A DNA stretch of 64,000 bases from Streptomyces neyagawaensis (GCF_023516595.1 NZ_JAMGBG010000092.1:1-64000), one strand, 5' to 3'. Counted from the stretch's first letter, positions 39,931 through 53,507 are shown. Notes: a model not told the origin generated them from the sequence alone. Numbers and translations: made by a program.

Positions 39931-39940
39931 CCCTCTCCCC

Positions 39941-42900
39941 TCATCCCTCTCCCCTCTTTCCCCGGTCCAGCCCTTCCGCCAGTACCTCCGCCAGGTGCGC
40001 ACCCCGCCGTCCCGCCAGGTGCTCCAGCTGCGTCCGGCAGGAGAAGCCGTCCGCCAGGATCAGCGTGTCCTCCGTCGCCGCCCTCACCGCGGGGAGGAGT
40101 TGCTCCTCGGCGCAGGCGACGGACACCTCGTAGTGGCCCTTCTCGAAGCCGAAGTTGCCGGCCAGTCCGCAGCAACCGCCGCTGAGGTCGCCGGTGAGGC
40201 CGGCGGCCGCGCGGAGGCGGCGGTCGGGGGCGTCGCCCAGTACCGCGTGCTGGTGGCAGTGGGTCTGGCCGACCACCGGGCGGTCGAGCGCGGGCGGGGT
40301 CCAGCCGGGGGCGTACCGCTCCAGGGCCTCGGCGAACGTGACGACGGAGGCGGCCACCCTGGCCGCCCGCGGGTCGTCGTGGAGCAACTCGGGGAGGTCC
40401 GAGCGGAGGGTCGCCGCGCAGCTCGGTTCGAGGACGACGAGGGGCAGACCGGCCGGGGCGGGGTCGGTGCCCTCCTCCAGCGACGCCTCCGGGGCCGGGG
40501 AGGGGGAGGAGGCGAGGTACGGGTCCAGCAGGTCCAGCGTGCGGCGCAGCACCGAGCGGGCCTGGTCGAGCTGGCCCGTCGAGATGTACGTGAGGCTGCA
40601 GCAGGGCCTGCCCTGTCGCGACGTGGACGGGGTGCGGGCGAGTGGCCCTCGGGTGAGGTCGGCCCCCTGGCCCGCCTTTTTCCGCTTCAGCCAGGCCGGT
40701 TTCCGGCTCGTCCGGCGCGTCGGCGGCACGATCACCTTCAACCCGGCCGCCTCCAGCACGCGCAGCGCGGCCTTCCCCACGGACGGGGAGAGGTACTCGG
40801 TGAAGGTGTCGGTCCACAGCAACACGGTGGCCGGCGGCAGTCCGTACGCGTCGCCGTCCCCGTCGCGCCCACCGTCCTCGGCGCCTGCCGTTAGCCCGGC
40901 CTCGTCACCCGCCCCGAGCTTGGCCTCGTCACCCGCCCCGAGCCCGGCCTCGCGACCCGCCCGGGGCGTAGCCTCGCGACCCGCCCGGGGCTCGGCCTCG
41001 TGACCCGACCCGAGCATGGCCCCGTCGCCCGCCCGGGGCTTGGCCTCGTCACCCGCCCGAAGCCCGGCGCCATCGAGGCCGCCCGCCGCCAGTTCGTCGG
41101 AGCCCGGCGGACGGAGGACCTGTCTCGGCCCCCACCTCGGTCCCCGCTCCTTCGGACGGTCCCGCTCCAGCCACTCGACCCACTCGACACCCTCACCCGG
41201 CTCGACACCCTCGTCCAGCTCGTCCCCCTGATCCGGCCCGTCCCCCTCCCCGCCCCACCCCCGGTACCACCGTGAGAACGGCACCCGCGCCAGCCTCGGC
41301 AGGTCCCGTTCCCCCGTGATCCCTCCCAGCCGTTTCGCCAGGCCGGCCAAGGGGCGTACGCCGGCGAGGAGGTTGACGAGGCCGGCCGTGCGGGTGCGGG
41401 CGATCAGGTGGAGCCATACGGGCAGGCGGCCCATCGTGTAGTGGGCGGCGGGGCGGGGGCGGCCCGCGTAGTGGTGGTGGAGGAACTCCGCCTTGTACGT
41501 GGCCATGTCGACGCCGACGGGGCAGTCCGAACGGCAGCCCTTGCAGGACAGGCAGAGGTCCAGCGCGTCCCGTACCTCGGGCGAGCGCCAGCCGGCGGTG
41601 ACGACCTCGCCGGCGAGCATCTCGTGCAGGAGACGGGCCCGGCCGCGCGTCGAGTGCTCCTCCTCGCCGGTCGCGCGGAAGGAGGGGCACATGACCGTGC
41701 CGGAGCCCGCGGCAGCCTCCGTCGTACGGCATTTGGCGACGCCCACGCAGCGTCGTACGGCCGCGGAGAAGTCGCCGCCGTCCTCCGGGTATCCGAACAC
41801 CACCGGGACCGGGTCGCGGGGCAGCGGCGCGAAGCGCAGGTTGGTGTCGAGGGGGGCCGGGCGGACGAGCATGCCGGGGTTCAGGAGGTCGTCGGGGTCC
41901 CAGAGGGCCTTGGCGCGCTCGAACAGCGCGATCAGGTCGGGGCCGTACATCCTCGGCAGCAGTTCGGCCCGCGCCTGGCCGTCGCCGTGTTCCCCGGAGA
42001 GGGAGCCGCCGTGGGAGACCACCAGGTCGGCGAGGTCCTCCGAGAAGCGGCGGAAACGGGCGACGCCCGGCCCGGTGAGGAGGTCGAAGTCGATACGGAC
42101 GTGGATGCAGCCGTCGCCGAAGTGGCCGTAGGGGGTGCCGCGCAGGTCGTGGGCGCGGAGGAGGCCCCGGAAGTCCCGGAGATACGTGCCGAGTCGGGCG
42201 GGCGGGACCGCGCAGTCCTCCCAGCCGGGCCAGGCCTCGCTGCCGTCGGGCATCCTCGTCGCCGTCCCGCTGGCGTCCTCGCGGACCCGCCACAGGGCAC
42301 GCTGGGCGGCGGGCTCGGTGACCACCAGCGCGTCGGCCGCGTCCGCCGCGCGCACGATCGCGTCGGCGTGCGCCCGCGCCTCGGCGGCCGTGTCCCCGCC
42401 GGTCTCCACGAACAGCCACGCCCCGCCCGCCGGCAGCCCGGACGTGCCCGGGGGTACGAGGTCCGCCGCCATGCCCTCCACGGTCAGCGGGCCGTGCGGC
42501 AGCAGCGCGGGGGCCGCCTCGGCCGCCGCGCTCTCGTCGGCGTACCCGAGGACGGTGAGGGCACGCGCGCGGGGCGCCTCGACGAGGCGTACGACCGCCT
42601 CCGTGAGGACGCCGAGGGTGCCCTCGGAGCCGCAGAAGGCGCGGGCCACATCGGCGCCCCGCTCGGGGAGCAGGGTGTCGAGGGCGTACCCGGAGATGCG
42701 GCGGGGCAGGTCGGGGAAGCCGGTGCGCAGCAGCGCCAACTCCCCTTCCACCAGGGCCCGCAAGCCCTCCGGGGCGCCGGACCAGCGCTGCCCGAGGCGG
42801 CGGGCCCCGCCCCTGCCGTCGAGGACCGACAGCTCGCGCACGCTGTCGGCGGTGGTGCCCCAGGCCACCGAGTGGGAGCCGCAGGAGTTGTTGCCGATCA

Positions 42901-43474
42901 TGCCGCCGAGGGTGCAGCGGCTGTGGGTGGAGGGGTCGGGGCCGAAGCGGAGGCCGTGCGGGGCGGCGGCGTCCTGGAGGCGGTCCAGGACCAGGCCCGG
43001 CTGGACGACGGCCGTGCGCGCCTCGGGGTCCAGGGCGAGCAGCCGGTTCATATGGCGGGTGAAGTCCAGGACGACGCCCGTGCCCGTGGCCTGGCCGGCG
43101 ATCGACGTGCCGCCGCCGCGCGGCACGACCGGCACGCCGTGCTCCCGGCACACCGCCAGGACGGCCGCCACGTCGTCAGCGTCCCGGGGCGCGACCACGC
43201 CGAGCGGCACCCGACGGTAGTTGGACGCGTCCATGGTCATCAGCGCCCGCGCGGTCGCGTCGAACGCGACCTCGCCCCGCACGGCCGCCGTCAGCGCCGC
43301 CCGCATCCCGGCCGTCGCATCCGATCGCGCCGAGCGCCGCCCCGCCGTCGTCACGGACCTGGACGAGTGCCGCTCAGCCGTCGAGCGCGCCCCGGCCGCG
43401 GGCCGCTCCGCCGCCGGCCCGGACCGTGCCCCTGCTCGCGTCTCCCCTGGACCTTCCATCCCTCCAGCATGCAT
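39941..43474 (-). CDS. Large FAD-binding/4Fe-4S oxidoreductase (D-2-hydroxyacid dehydrogenase type)
   Basis: About 1177 residues. The N-terminal FAD-linked oxidase (PCMH) domain has VPRGGGTSIAGQATGTGVVL and GNNSCGSHSVAWGTTADSV. The FAD-oxidase C-domain has GGSLSGEHGDGQARAELLPR. A ferredoxin-like 4Fe-4S domain follows (LCLSCKGCRSDCPVGVDM, plus CVGVAKCR), then two CCG domains at the end (LEPSCAATLRSDLPELL and SGGCCGLAGNFGFEKG). This order is that of YdiJ/GlcD-GlcF fusions oxidising D-lactate, D-2-hydroxyglutarate or similar acids into the quinone pool. An insertion of about 135 residues between the Fe-S and CCG parts contains eight Ala/Gly octapeptides. Start choice (43495, 43474 or 43459) is uncertain; 43474 has GGTGGG upstream. 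Confidence 0.85.
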   Translation of the reverse strand: MHAGGMEGPGETRAGARSGPAAERPAAGARSTAERHSSRSVTTAGRRSARSDATAGMRAALTAAVRGEVAFDATARALMTMDASNYRRVPLGVVAPRDADDVAAVLAVCREHGVPVVPRGGGTSIAGQATGTGVVLDFTRHMNRLLALDPEARTAVVQPGLVLDRLQDAAAPHGLRFGPDPSTHSRCTLGGMIGNNSCGSHSVAWGTTADSVRELSVLDGRGGARRLGQRWSGAPEGLRALVEGELALLRTGFPDLPRRISGYALDTLLPERGADVARAFCGSEGTLGVLTEAVVRLVEAPRARALTVLGYADESAAAEAAPALLPHGPLTVEGMAADLVPPGTSGLPAGGAWLFVETGGDTAAEARAHADAIVRAADAADALVVTEPAAQRALWRVREDASGTATRMPDGSEAWPGWEDCAVPPARLGTYLRDFRGLLRAHDLRGTPYGHFGDGCIHVRIDFDLLTGPGVARFRRFSEDLADLVVSHGGSLSGEHGDGQARAELLPRMYGPDLIALFERAKALWDPDDLLNPGMLVRPAPLDTNLRFAPLPRDPVPVVFGYPEDGGDFSAAVRRCVGVAKCRTTEAAAGSGTVMCPSFRATGEEEHSTRGRARLLHEMLAGEVVTAGWRSPEVRDALDLCLSCKGCRSDCPVGVDMATYKAEFLHHHYAGRPRPAAHYTMGRLPVWLHLIARTRTAGLVNLLAGVRPLAGLAKRLGGITGERDLPRLARVPFSRWYRGWGGEGDGPDQGDELDEGVEPGEGVEWVEWLERDRPKERGPRWGPRQVLRPPGSDELAAGGLDGAGLRAGDEAKPRAGDGAMLGSGHEAEPRAGREATPRAGREAGLGAGDEAKLGAGDEAGLTAGAEDGGRDGDGDAYGLPPATVLLWTDTFTEYLSPSVGKAALRVLEAAGLKVIVPPTRRTSRKPAWLKRKKAGQGADLTRGPLARTPSTSRQGRPCCSLTYISTGQLDQARSVLRRTLDLLDPYLASSPSPAPEASLEEGTDPAPAGLPLVVLEPSCAATLRSDLPELLHDDPRAARVAASVVTFAEALERYAPGWTPPALDRPVVGQTHCHQHAVLGDAPDRRLRAAAGLTGDLSGGCCGLAGNFGFEKGHYEVSVACAEEQLLPAVRAATEDTLILADGFSCRTQLEHLAGRRGAHLAEVLAEGLDRGKRGEG
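40884..41070. repeat. 24-bp repeats inside the FAD/Fe-S gene
   Basis: Eight in-frame copies of an 8-codon unit (consensus LGAGDEAK; others PRAGREAT, LGSGHEAE) encode a low-complexity arm. Repeat units vary at the DNA level, so it is an older expansion. Confidence 0.75.
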
Positions 43475-43580
43475 CCCACCACTGACAGTGACCACGCGGT
43501 GACGGCGGGGCGGTACCGGGGCGATGGCCGGATTCTGGGGAGCTAACCGGAAACCGCCCGACCCCGGTCACGAACTCCCA

Positions 43581-43586
43581 TATAGT
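43581..43586 (+). promoter_or_regulatory. -10 box upstream of the conservon
   Basis: TATAGT stands out in the GC-rich context 110 bp before cvnA. No clear -35 is seen at 17-19 bp. The resulting leader would carry the 25-bp repeats. Confidence 0.35.
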
Positions 43587-43622
43587 GACGCCCAATTGAG
43601 CACCAGGTGTCGCTTCTCGCAC

Positions 43623-43672
43623 AGGAACCGACCGTGTTACCGAGACCAGGAACCGACTGAGTTACCGAGTCC
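43623..43672. repeat. Two tandem 25-bp repeats in the cvnA leader
   Basis: Units 43623-43647 and 43648-43672 share AGGAACCGAC at their start and GTTACCGAG in the middle, and a third partial copy (AGAACCGACCGAG) runs into the ribosome-site region. They end 24 bp before the ATG of cvnA. Confidence 0.75.
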
Positions 43673-43696
43673 AGAACCGACCGAGGACAGCAGACC

Positions 43697-46318
43697 ATGA
43701 CCGCGCCCAGCCCCCCACGCCCTCCGGGCGACCGCCCAGCGCTCCGCTCAGTCCTGCCCCTGCCCCTGGTCACCGCCGTGTTCACCGCCGCCGCGGCCGG
43801 CGGTTCGGTCGCGCTGGCGCCCGCGTCCTTACAGGTCCCGGTGGCGGGTGGCGCGGGCGCCGCCGCCCTGCTGCTGACGCTCGCCGTCGCGGTCGCCGTC
43901 CACGCCCGGCAGTCGGCGCGGTCGCTGCGGCACCGACTCGACGCCGTGTCCCGTGACACCGGGATGCTCCTCCAGGAACGGGCCCGGATGACGGCCGAGT
44001 TCGGGCAGGAACGGGCGCGGCTCACCGAGGAGTTCCTCCAGGACCGCGCCCGGATCGCCGCCGACTACGCCCGCGAACGGACCCGGCTCACCGCCGAACT
44101 CGACCACGAGCGCGGCCGGCTCGCTGACGAGCGCGCCCAACTGGAGACCAGGGCCGAGGAGGAGAGGTCCCGTCTCCTCGACCGCGCCCGGCAGGCCGAG
44201 ACCGAGCGGACGGCCGCCCTCGCCGTCACCGCCAACGTGGCCGGCCGGATGCAGGCCCTCGCCACCGGCACCCTCGCCGACCTGCGCGCCATGGAGGAGC
44301 GCCACGCCGACGAGGACGTCCTCGCCGACCTGCTCCACCTCGACCACCGCACCGCCCAGGCGGGCCGTCTCGCCGACTCCGTCGCCGTCCTCGCGGGTGC
44401 CCGCTCCGGGCGCCGCTGGGCCAAGCCCATCCCGATGGAGTCGATCCTGCGGGGCGCGATGGGCCGCATCGGCGCCTACCGCCGGGTGCGGCTGCACTCC
44501 TCCAGCGAGTCCGCCGTCGCCGGGCACGCCGCCGAGGGCGTGATGCACGCGCTCGCCGAACTCCTCGACAACGCGGCGAACTTCTCGCCGCCGACCGCCG
44601 AGGTCCACGTCTACGTCGAGGAGGTCCCGGCCGGCGTCATCATCTCCGTCGAGGACGCGGGCCTCGTCATGAGCGACGTCCAGCTGCGCCGCGCCGAACG
44701 CGCCGTCTCCGGCGAGGACTCCGACCTCACCGGCCTCACCGGCACCCGCCTCGGTCTCGCCGTCGTCGGCCGCCTCGCCCGCAAGCACGGCCTCAAGGTC
44801 TCCTTCCGCCCCTCCGCCCGCGGCGGCACGGGCGTCCTGATGCTCGTCCCGCAGGACGTGCTGGCCGGTACGGTGCCGTCGGCGGGGATGCCCTCGGAGG
44901 CCCCGGCCCCCACGGGTGAGCGGACACCCGCCTACGCCGAGCGGTCGACGCCGTTCACCCCCGTGCCCGCACCGCACGACCTGGACGACGAACCGACGCC
45001 GACCCACGAGTCCCCGTACGGCGCCTCCGCCGGCCCCGAGGAGCCCCCGACGGGCCCCGGTGGCCTCCCCCGGCGCCGCCGCGGCCGGTCCCTCGCCGAG
45101 GCCGAGGCCCGCACACGCGCCCAGGCCGCCGACGGCCCACCGGCCCGCGACTCCCGGCCCGCCGAGGACGCCAGCACCGGCGCGGTCCGCTTCAGCAGCT
45201 TCCGCCGCGCCGTCCGCGGCACGAGCGGCCTCGACCAGGCCTTCGTCCAGGGCACGTCCACGGACGACGAACCGTCCACGGGTCTCCACCGGCCCGCGGA
45301 GGGGCCGGAGCACGGGGAGAACACGGGGCGGCCGGACAGCGCGGAGTCGCCGGGAACGCCCGGTGCGCCGATCACGACGGGCACGCCGCTCACGCAACCG
45401 GCAACGGGGTACCTTCCGAACCCCGGAGGGGAGAGCCTCCCGGAACCCGTACGGGACGGTCTGCCGGGCCTCGTGGGGGAGACCCGGTCGGAGTACGTAC
45501 GGGAACTCCTGCCGGAACCCTTGCGGGAGCCGGTGCGCGAGCCCCTGGCGGAGTCGGTGCCCGACCTCGCCACGGACGCCCCGATCCCGCCGCCCGGCGC
45601 GGCCGTACCGCCGCTCGCGCTGGAGCCCGCACGGGAGCCCGAGTGGGGTGTCGCCCGGGGGGCGACCTGGGAGACGTCCCCGGCGCCGGAGCCCGAGTGG
45701 GAGCCGACCGCTCCCGTACCGGACCCCGGGTGGGAGCCGGAACCCGTGCGCGGCGCGCGGTGGGAGTTCGAACCGGTACGGGACGAGCCGTGGCAACCGG
45801 TGGGCGACACACCGTGGCAGCCGGAACTCGCCCGCATCCCCCTCCGGGAATCCGAGCCGGCCCGGGAGACCCCGTGGCAGGCCGAGCCCACCCGAACCCC
45901 GACGCACGAGGCCGAACCGGTCCGGGAGACCCCCTGGCAGGCCGAGCCCGCAGGCACCGCGCCGCACGAGCCCGAACCGGTCCGGGAGACGGCATGGCAG
46001 GCCGAGCCCACCCGAACCCCGACGCACGAGCCCGAGCCGGTCCAGGAGACCCCGTGGCAGGCCGAGGCCGTGCCGGAATCCGAGGCGGTGCGTGACATCC
46101 AGTGGCAGTTGGACGCGTTGCGGGAGCTGGCCCGGGATCCCCTGCGGGACGGCCGGCCCGCGCCGGCCGACGACAACACGCCCTCCGCCCACGCGCCGTC
46201 GTCCCACGCCCCCACGCCCCCGCACCCGGCCCCCGGCAGCGCCGACGCCGACCCCGCACCCGCCCCTCATCCGGACCCCCATCCACATCCCGACCTGGAA
46301 GGCGACCCCACCCCATGA
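43697..46318 (+). CDS. cvnA: Conservon sensor-kinase-like protein CvnA
   Basis: An 873-residue membrane protein. Two N-terminal helices (about residues 23-75) are followed by a long coiled coil (residues 85-190, many Arg/Glu heptads) and a histidine-kinase-like part. The H-box region is LLHLDHRTAQAGRLADSV (about 213-230), the N-box ELLDNAANFSPP, the G1 region VEDAGLVM and G2 RLGLAVVGRLARKHG. The His and ATPase motifs are those of conservon CvnA proteins, membrane sensors of the GPCR-like Cvn switch. The C-terminal 400 residues are disordered, with three-plus 20-residue repeats (core RETPWQAEPTRTPTHE). Leu45 is a TTA codon. It overlaps cvnB by 4 bp. Confidence 0.9.
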   Translation: MTAPSPPRPPGDRPALRSVLPLPLVTAVFTAAAAGGSVALAPASLQVPVAGGAGAAALLLTLAVAVAVHARQSARSLRHRLDAVSRDTGMLLQERARMTAEFGQERARLTEEFLQDRARIAADYARERTRLTAELDHERGRLADERAQLETRAEEERSRLLDRARQAETERTAALAVTANVAGRMQALATGTLADLRAMEERHADEDVLADLLHLDHRTAQAGRLADSVAVLAGARSGRRWAKPIPMESILRGAMGRIGAYRRVRLHSSSESAVAGHAAEGVMHALAELLDNAANFSPPTAEVHVYVEEVPAGVIISVEDAGLVMSDVQLRRAERAVSGEDSDLTGLTGTRLGLAVVGRLARKHGLKVSFRPSARGGTGVLMLVPQDVLAGTVPSAGMPSEAPAPTGERTPAYAERSTPFTPVPAPHDLDDEPTPTHESPYGASAGPEEPPTGPGGLPRRRRGRSLAEAEARTRAQAADGPPARDSRPAEDASTGAVRFSSFRRAVRGTSGLDQAFVQGTSTDDEPSTGLHRPAEGPEHGENTGRPDSAESPGTPGAPITTGTPLTQPATGYLPNPGGESLPEPVRDGLPGLVGETRSEYVRELLPEPLREPVREPLAESVPDLATDAPIPPPGAAVPPLALEPAREPEWGVARGATWETSPAPEPEWEPTAPVPDPGWEPEPVRGARWEFEPVRDEPWQPVGDTPWQPELARIPLRESEPARETPWQAEPTRTPTHEAEPVRETPWQAEPAGTAPHEPEPVRETAWQAEPTRTPTHEPEPVQETPWQAEAVPESEAVRDIQWQLDALRELARDPLRDGRPAPADDNTPSAHAPSSHAPTPPHPAPGSADADPAPAPHPDPHPHPDLEGDPTP

Positions 46319-46920
46319 CCGGCACCGGCACCACCGCCGACGACAGGCTCACCTGGCTCATGGAGGGTTTGCTGGAACGCACTCCGGGCGCCCGGCACGC
46401 TCTCGTGCTCTCGCGGGACGGGCTGAAGCTGTGCCGTACGCCGGAGCTGTCCGTGGACCAGGCGGACCAGCTCGCCGCGATCGCCGCCGGCATGCAGTCG
46501 CTGTCCCACGGCGCCTCCGTGGAGTTCGGCGACGGCAGCGGCGGCGTGCGGTCGGCGATGGCGGAGTTCCACGGCGGGGTCCTGTTCATCGTGGAGGCGG
46601 GCGAGGGCGCGCATCTGGCCGTCGTCACGGACGAGGACGCCGACGCGGGTCTCGTCGGACACACCATGAGCGAACTGGTGGAGCAGCTGGGCGAACACCT
46701 CAGCGCCCGCCCGCGCCACCGGCCGGAGGCACCCGCGGACCCGACCGCACACACACAGCCGACCACGCCCACCCTGTCGACCACGCCGACCCCGGCCTCG
46801 ACCACCTCCCCCACCACCTCCACCTCCACCACCACCGTTTCCCCCGCACCCGCTTCCCCCGCGACGACGGCGTCCACCTCGGCTACTTCGGCTACGGCTC
46901 TGGCGCCCCGTACGTCATGA
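46315..46920 (+). CDS. cvnB: Roadblock/LC7 domain protein CvnB
   Basis: A 201-residue protein. Residues about 7-120 are the Roadblock/LC7 fold (DDRLTWLMEGLLERTPGARH, ALVLSRDGLKL, LVGHTMSELVEQLGEHL), which in conservons acts with CvnD as a GTPase-regulating subunit. The last about 65 residues form a Thr/Pro/Ser-rich extension (for example TTPTPASTTSPTTSTSTTTV) much longer than usual for CvnB. It overlaps cvnA (ATGA at 46315-46318) and cvnC (46917-46920) by 4 bp each, so all three are translationally coupled. Confidence 0.9.
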   Translation: MTGTGTTADDRLTWLMEGLLERTPGARHALVLSRDGLKLCRTPELSVDQADQLAAIAAGMQSLSHGASVEFGDGSGGVRSAMAEFHGGVLFIVEAGEGAHLAVVTDEDADAGLVGHTMSELVEQLGEHLSARPRHRPEAPADPTAHTQPTTPTLSTTPTPASTTSPTTSTSTTTVSPAPASPATTASTSATSATALAPRTS

Positions 46921-47264
46921 GCCGGCCCGGCAGGGACGACCTGCCCGACCGGCTGTACACCCTCACCGGAGGACGCAGCCGGTCCGCGCCCGGCACCCCC
47001 TTCGACCTGGTCACCCTGGTCACCGCCGAGTCGCAGCCGGTGCCGGGGATGCAGTCGGAGCACACGGCGATCCTGCGGCTGACGGAACGGCCCACGGCGG
47101 TCGTGGAGATCGCCGCCGGGCTGGGGCTGCCGGTGAGCATCACCAAGGTGCTGCTGTCCGACCTCCTCGCCGCGGGCCGGGTCAGCGCCCGGCACCCGCA
47201 CAAGGCCACGCTGATCGATCTGGACATCCTGGAGCAGGTACTAGTTGGACTTCGCAACCTCTGA
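46917..47264 (+). CDS. cvnC: DUF742 family protein CvnC
   Basis: A 115-residue DUF742 protein (PGTPFDLVTLVTAESQPVPG, then LPVSITKVLLSDLLAAGRVS and the conserved ending ILEQVLVGLRNL). In conservons it lies between CvnB and the GTPase CvnD and forms part of the membrane-associated complex. The 3' end overlaps the start of the next gene by 20 bp, the overlap normally found between cvnC and cvnD. It looks intact. Confidence 0.9.
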   Translation: MSRPGRDDLPDRLYTLTGGRSRSAPGTPFDLVTLVTAESQPVPGMQSEHTAILRLTERPTAVVEIAAGLGLPVSITKVLLSDLLAAGRVSARHPHKATLIDLDILEQVLVGLRNL

Positions 47265-48522
47265 GCACGGCGGGGACAGCCGGACGCCCGGACCCGGGCC
47301 CGGCCCCGTCCCCGTCGCCCTCACCGGCGCCCGCTTCCGCGGTGACCCCGCCGCCCTCTACCGCGAACTGCGGCGTGAGCACGGCGAGGTCGTCCCCGTG
47401 CTGCTCGACGGGGACGTGCCGGCGTGGCTGGTGCTGGGCTACCGCGAGCTGCACCAGGTGACGAGCGACCCGGAACTGTTCAGCAGGGACTCCGAGTTGT
47501 GGAACCAGTGGCCGAACATCCCCGCCGACTGGCCCCTGTTGCCGGTGATCAGCCGGGAGCAGCCGTCGATCCTCGGCTCGGTCGGCGAACGGCACCGGCG
47601 GCGGGCCGCGCTGCTCGGTGAGGCGCTGGAGGCGGTCGACGCGTTCACGCTGCGCCGCCACGCCGAGCGGTTCGCGGACGAGCTGCTCGACGCGGTATGC
47701 GGGGCGGGCACGGCCGACCTCGTCGCGCAGTACGCGGCGCTGCTGCCGGTCCGGGTGCTGGCGTACCTCTTCGGCTTCCCGGAGGAGCAGGGGCCGGATC
47801 TGGTCGTCGCGTTGACCGACATCCTCGACGGGCAGGGCCGGGCGCAGGCCGCCGAGGCGCGGCTGACGACGGCGATGACCCGGCTGGTGGCGGAGCGGCG
47901 GGAGCGTCCCGCGGACGACGTGGTGTCCCGTCTGCTGGCGAACGCCTCCGCCCAGGGCTTCTCCGTCGAGGAGGTCACACACGACGTGATGGTCATGCTG
48001 GCCGCGGGACACCAGCCGACCACCGACTGGATCGGCAACTCCCTGCGGCTGATGCTGACCGACGAGCGTTTCGCGGCCTCCCTGTTCGGCGGGCGCAGCA
48101 GTGTGGCGGAGGCCATGAACGAGGTGCTGTGGGAGGACGCCCCCATCCAGAACGCGGCGGGCCGCTGGCTCTCCCGCGACACCCGGCTCGGCGGCCGTGC
48201 CCTGCGCGCCGGGGACCTTGTCCTCCTCGGCCTCCAGGGCGCCAACTCCGACCCCCGCGTACGCACCCACGGCTCCGCGCTCACCGGCGGCAACAACGCG
48301 CACTTCTCCTTCGGGCACGGCGAGCACCGCTGCCCGTTCCCGGCGCGGGAGATCGCCGAGGTCATCGCGCGCACCGGTATCGAGGTCGTCCTGGACCGGC
48401 TGCCGGACCTCGACCTCGCCGTACCGGAGGAGACCCTCGTCCGGCGGCCCTCGCCCTGGCTGCGGGGGTTGGTGGAGCTGCCGGTGCGGTTCTCGCCGTC
48501 GCCCGCGGTCGGCGGCCGGTGA
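47245..48522 (+). CDS. cvnE: Cytochrome P450 (CYP157-like CvnE) carrying a cvnD start
   Basis: A 425-residue P450. The haem-binding loop is FSFGHGEHRCPFPA with Cys363 as ligand; the I-helix reads MLAAGHQPTTDWI. The K-helix ExxR position reads EVLW (Glu293 to Trp296), so the Arg is missing, as in the CYP157 family known from conservons. The TTG start at 47245 overlaps cvnC by 20 bp, and the first residues MDFATSEHGGDSR are those expected of CvnD GTPases (MDFASS-type), not of P450s. P450 homology begins only near PVALTGARFRGDPAALYREL. The GTPase gene itself is missing: a deletion appears to have joined the cvnD start to the P450. No separate start exists within the early P450 coding region. Confidence 0.85.
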   Translation: MDFATSEHGGDSRTPGPGPGPVPVALTGARFRGDPAALYRELRREHGEVVPVLLDGDVPAWLVLGYRELHQVTSDPELFSRDSELWNQWPNIPADWPLLPVISREQPSILGSVGERHRRRAALLGEALEAVDAFTLRRHAERFADELLDAVCGAGTADLVAQYAALLPVRVLAYLFGFPEEQGPDLVVALTDILDGQGRAQAAEARLTTAMTRLVAERRERPADDVVSRLLANASAQGFSVEEVTHDVMVMLAAGHQPTTDWIGNSLRLMLTDERFAASLFGGRSSVAEAMNEVLWEDAPIQNAAGRWLSRDTRLGGRALRAGDLVLLGLQGANSDPRVRTHGSALTGGNNAHFSFGHGEHRCPFPAREIAEVIARTGIEVVLDRLPDLDLAVPEETLVRRPSPWLRGLVELPVRFSPSPAVGGR

Positions 48523-48656
48523 CCCGTGCCGCGTCGAGTGGCGGGGTCGGGACCCTGCTGGTGAACTGAAGGCAGGGATCCCTCCGCCTCGACATCCCGC
48601 AGCCAGGAAGCGTCGGCCCCCGGCCGATCCCGGCCGAGCCGACGGAGTGGTGGTCG

Positions 48657-53481
<4,825 letters not shown>

Positions 53482-53507
53482 CCGTAGCCGTTCAGCGGTA
53501 CGACGCC

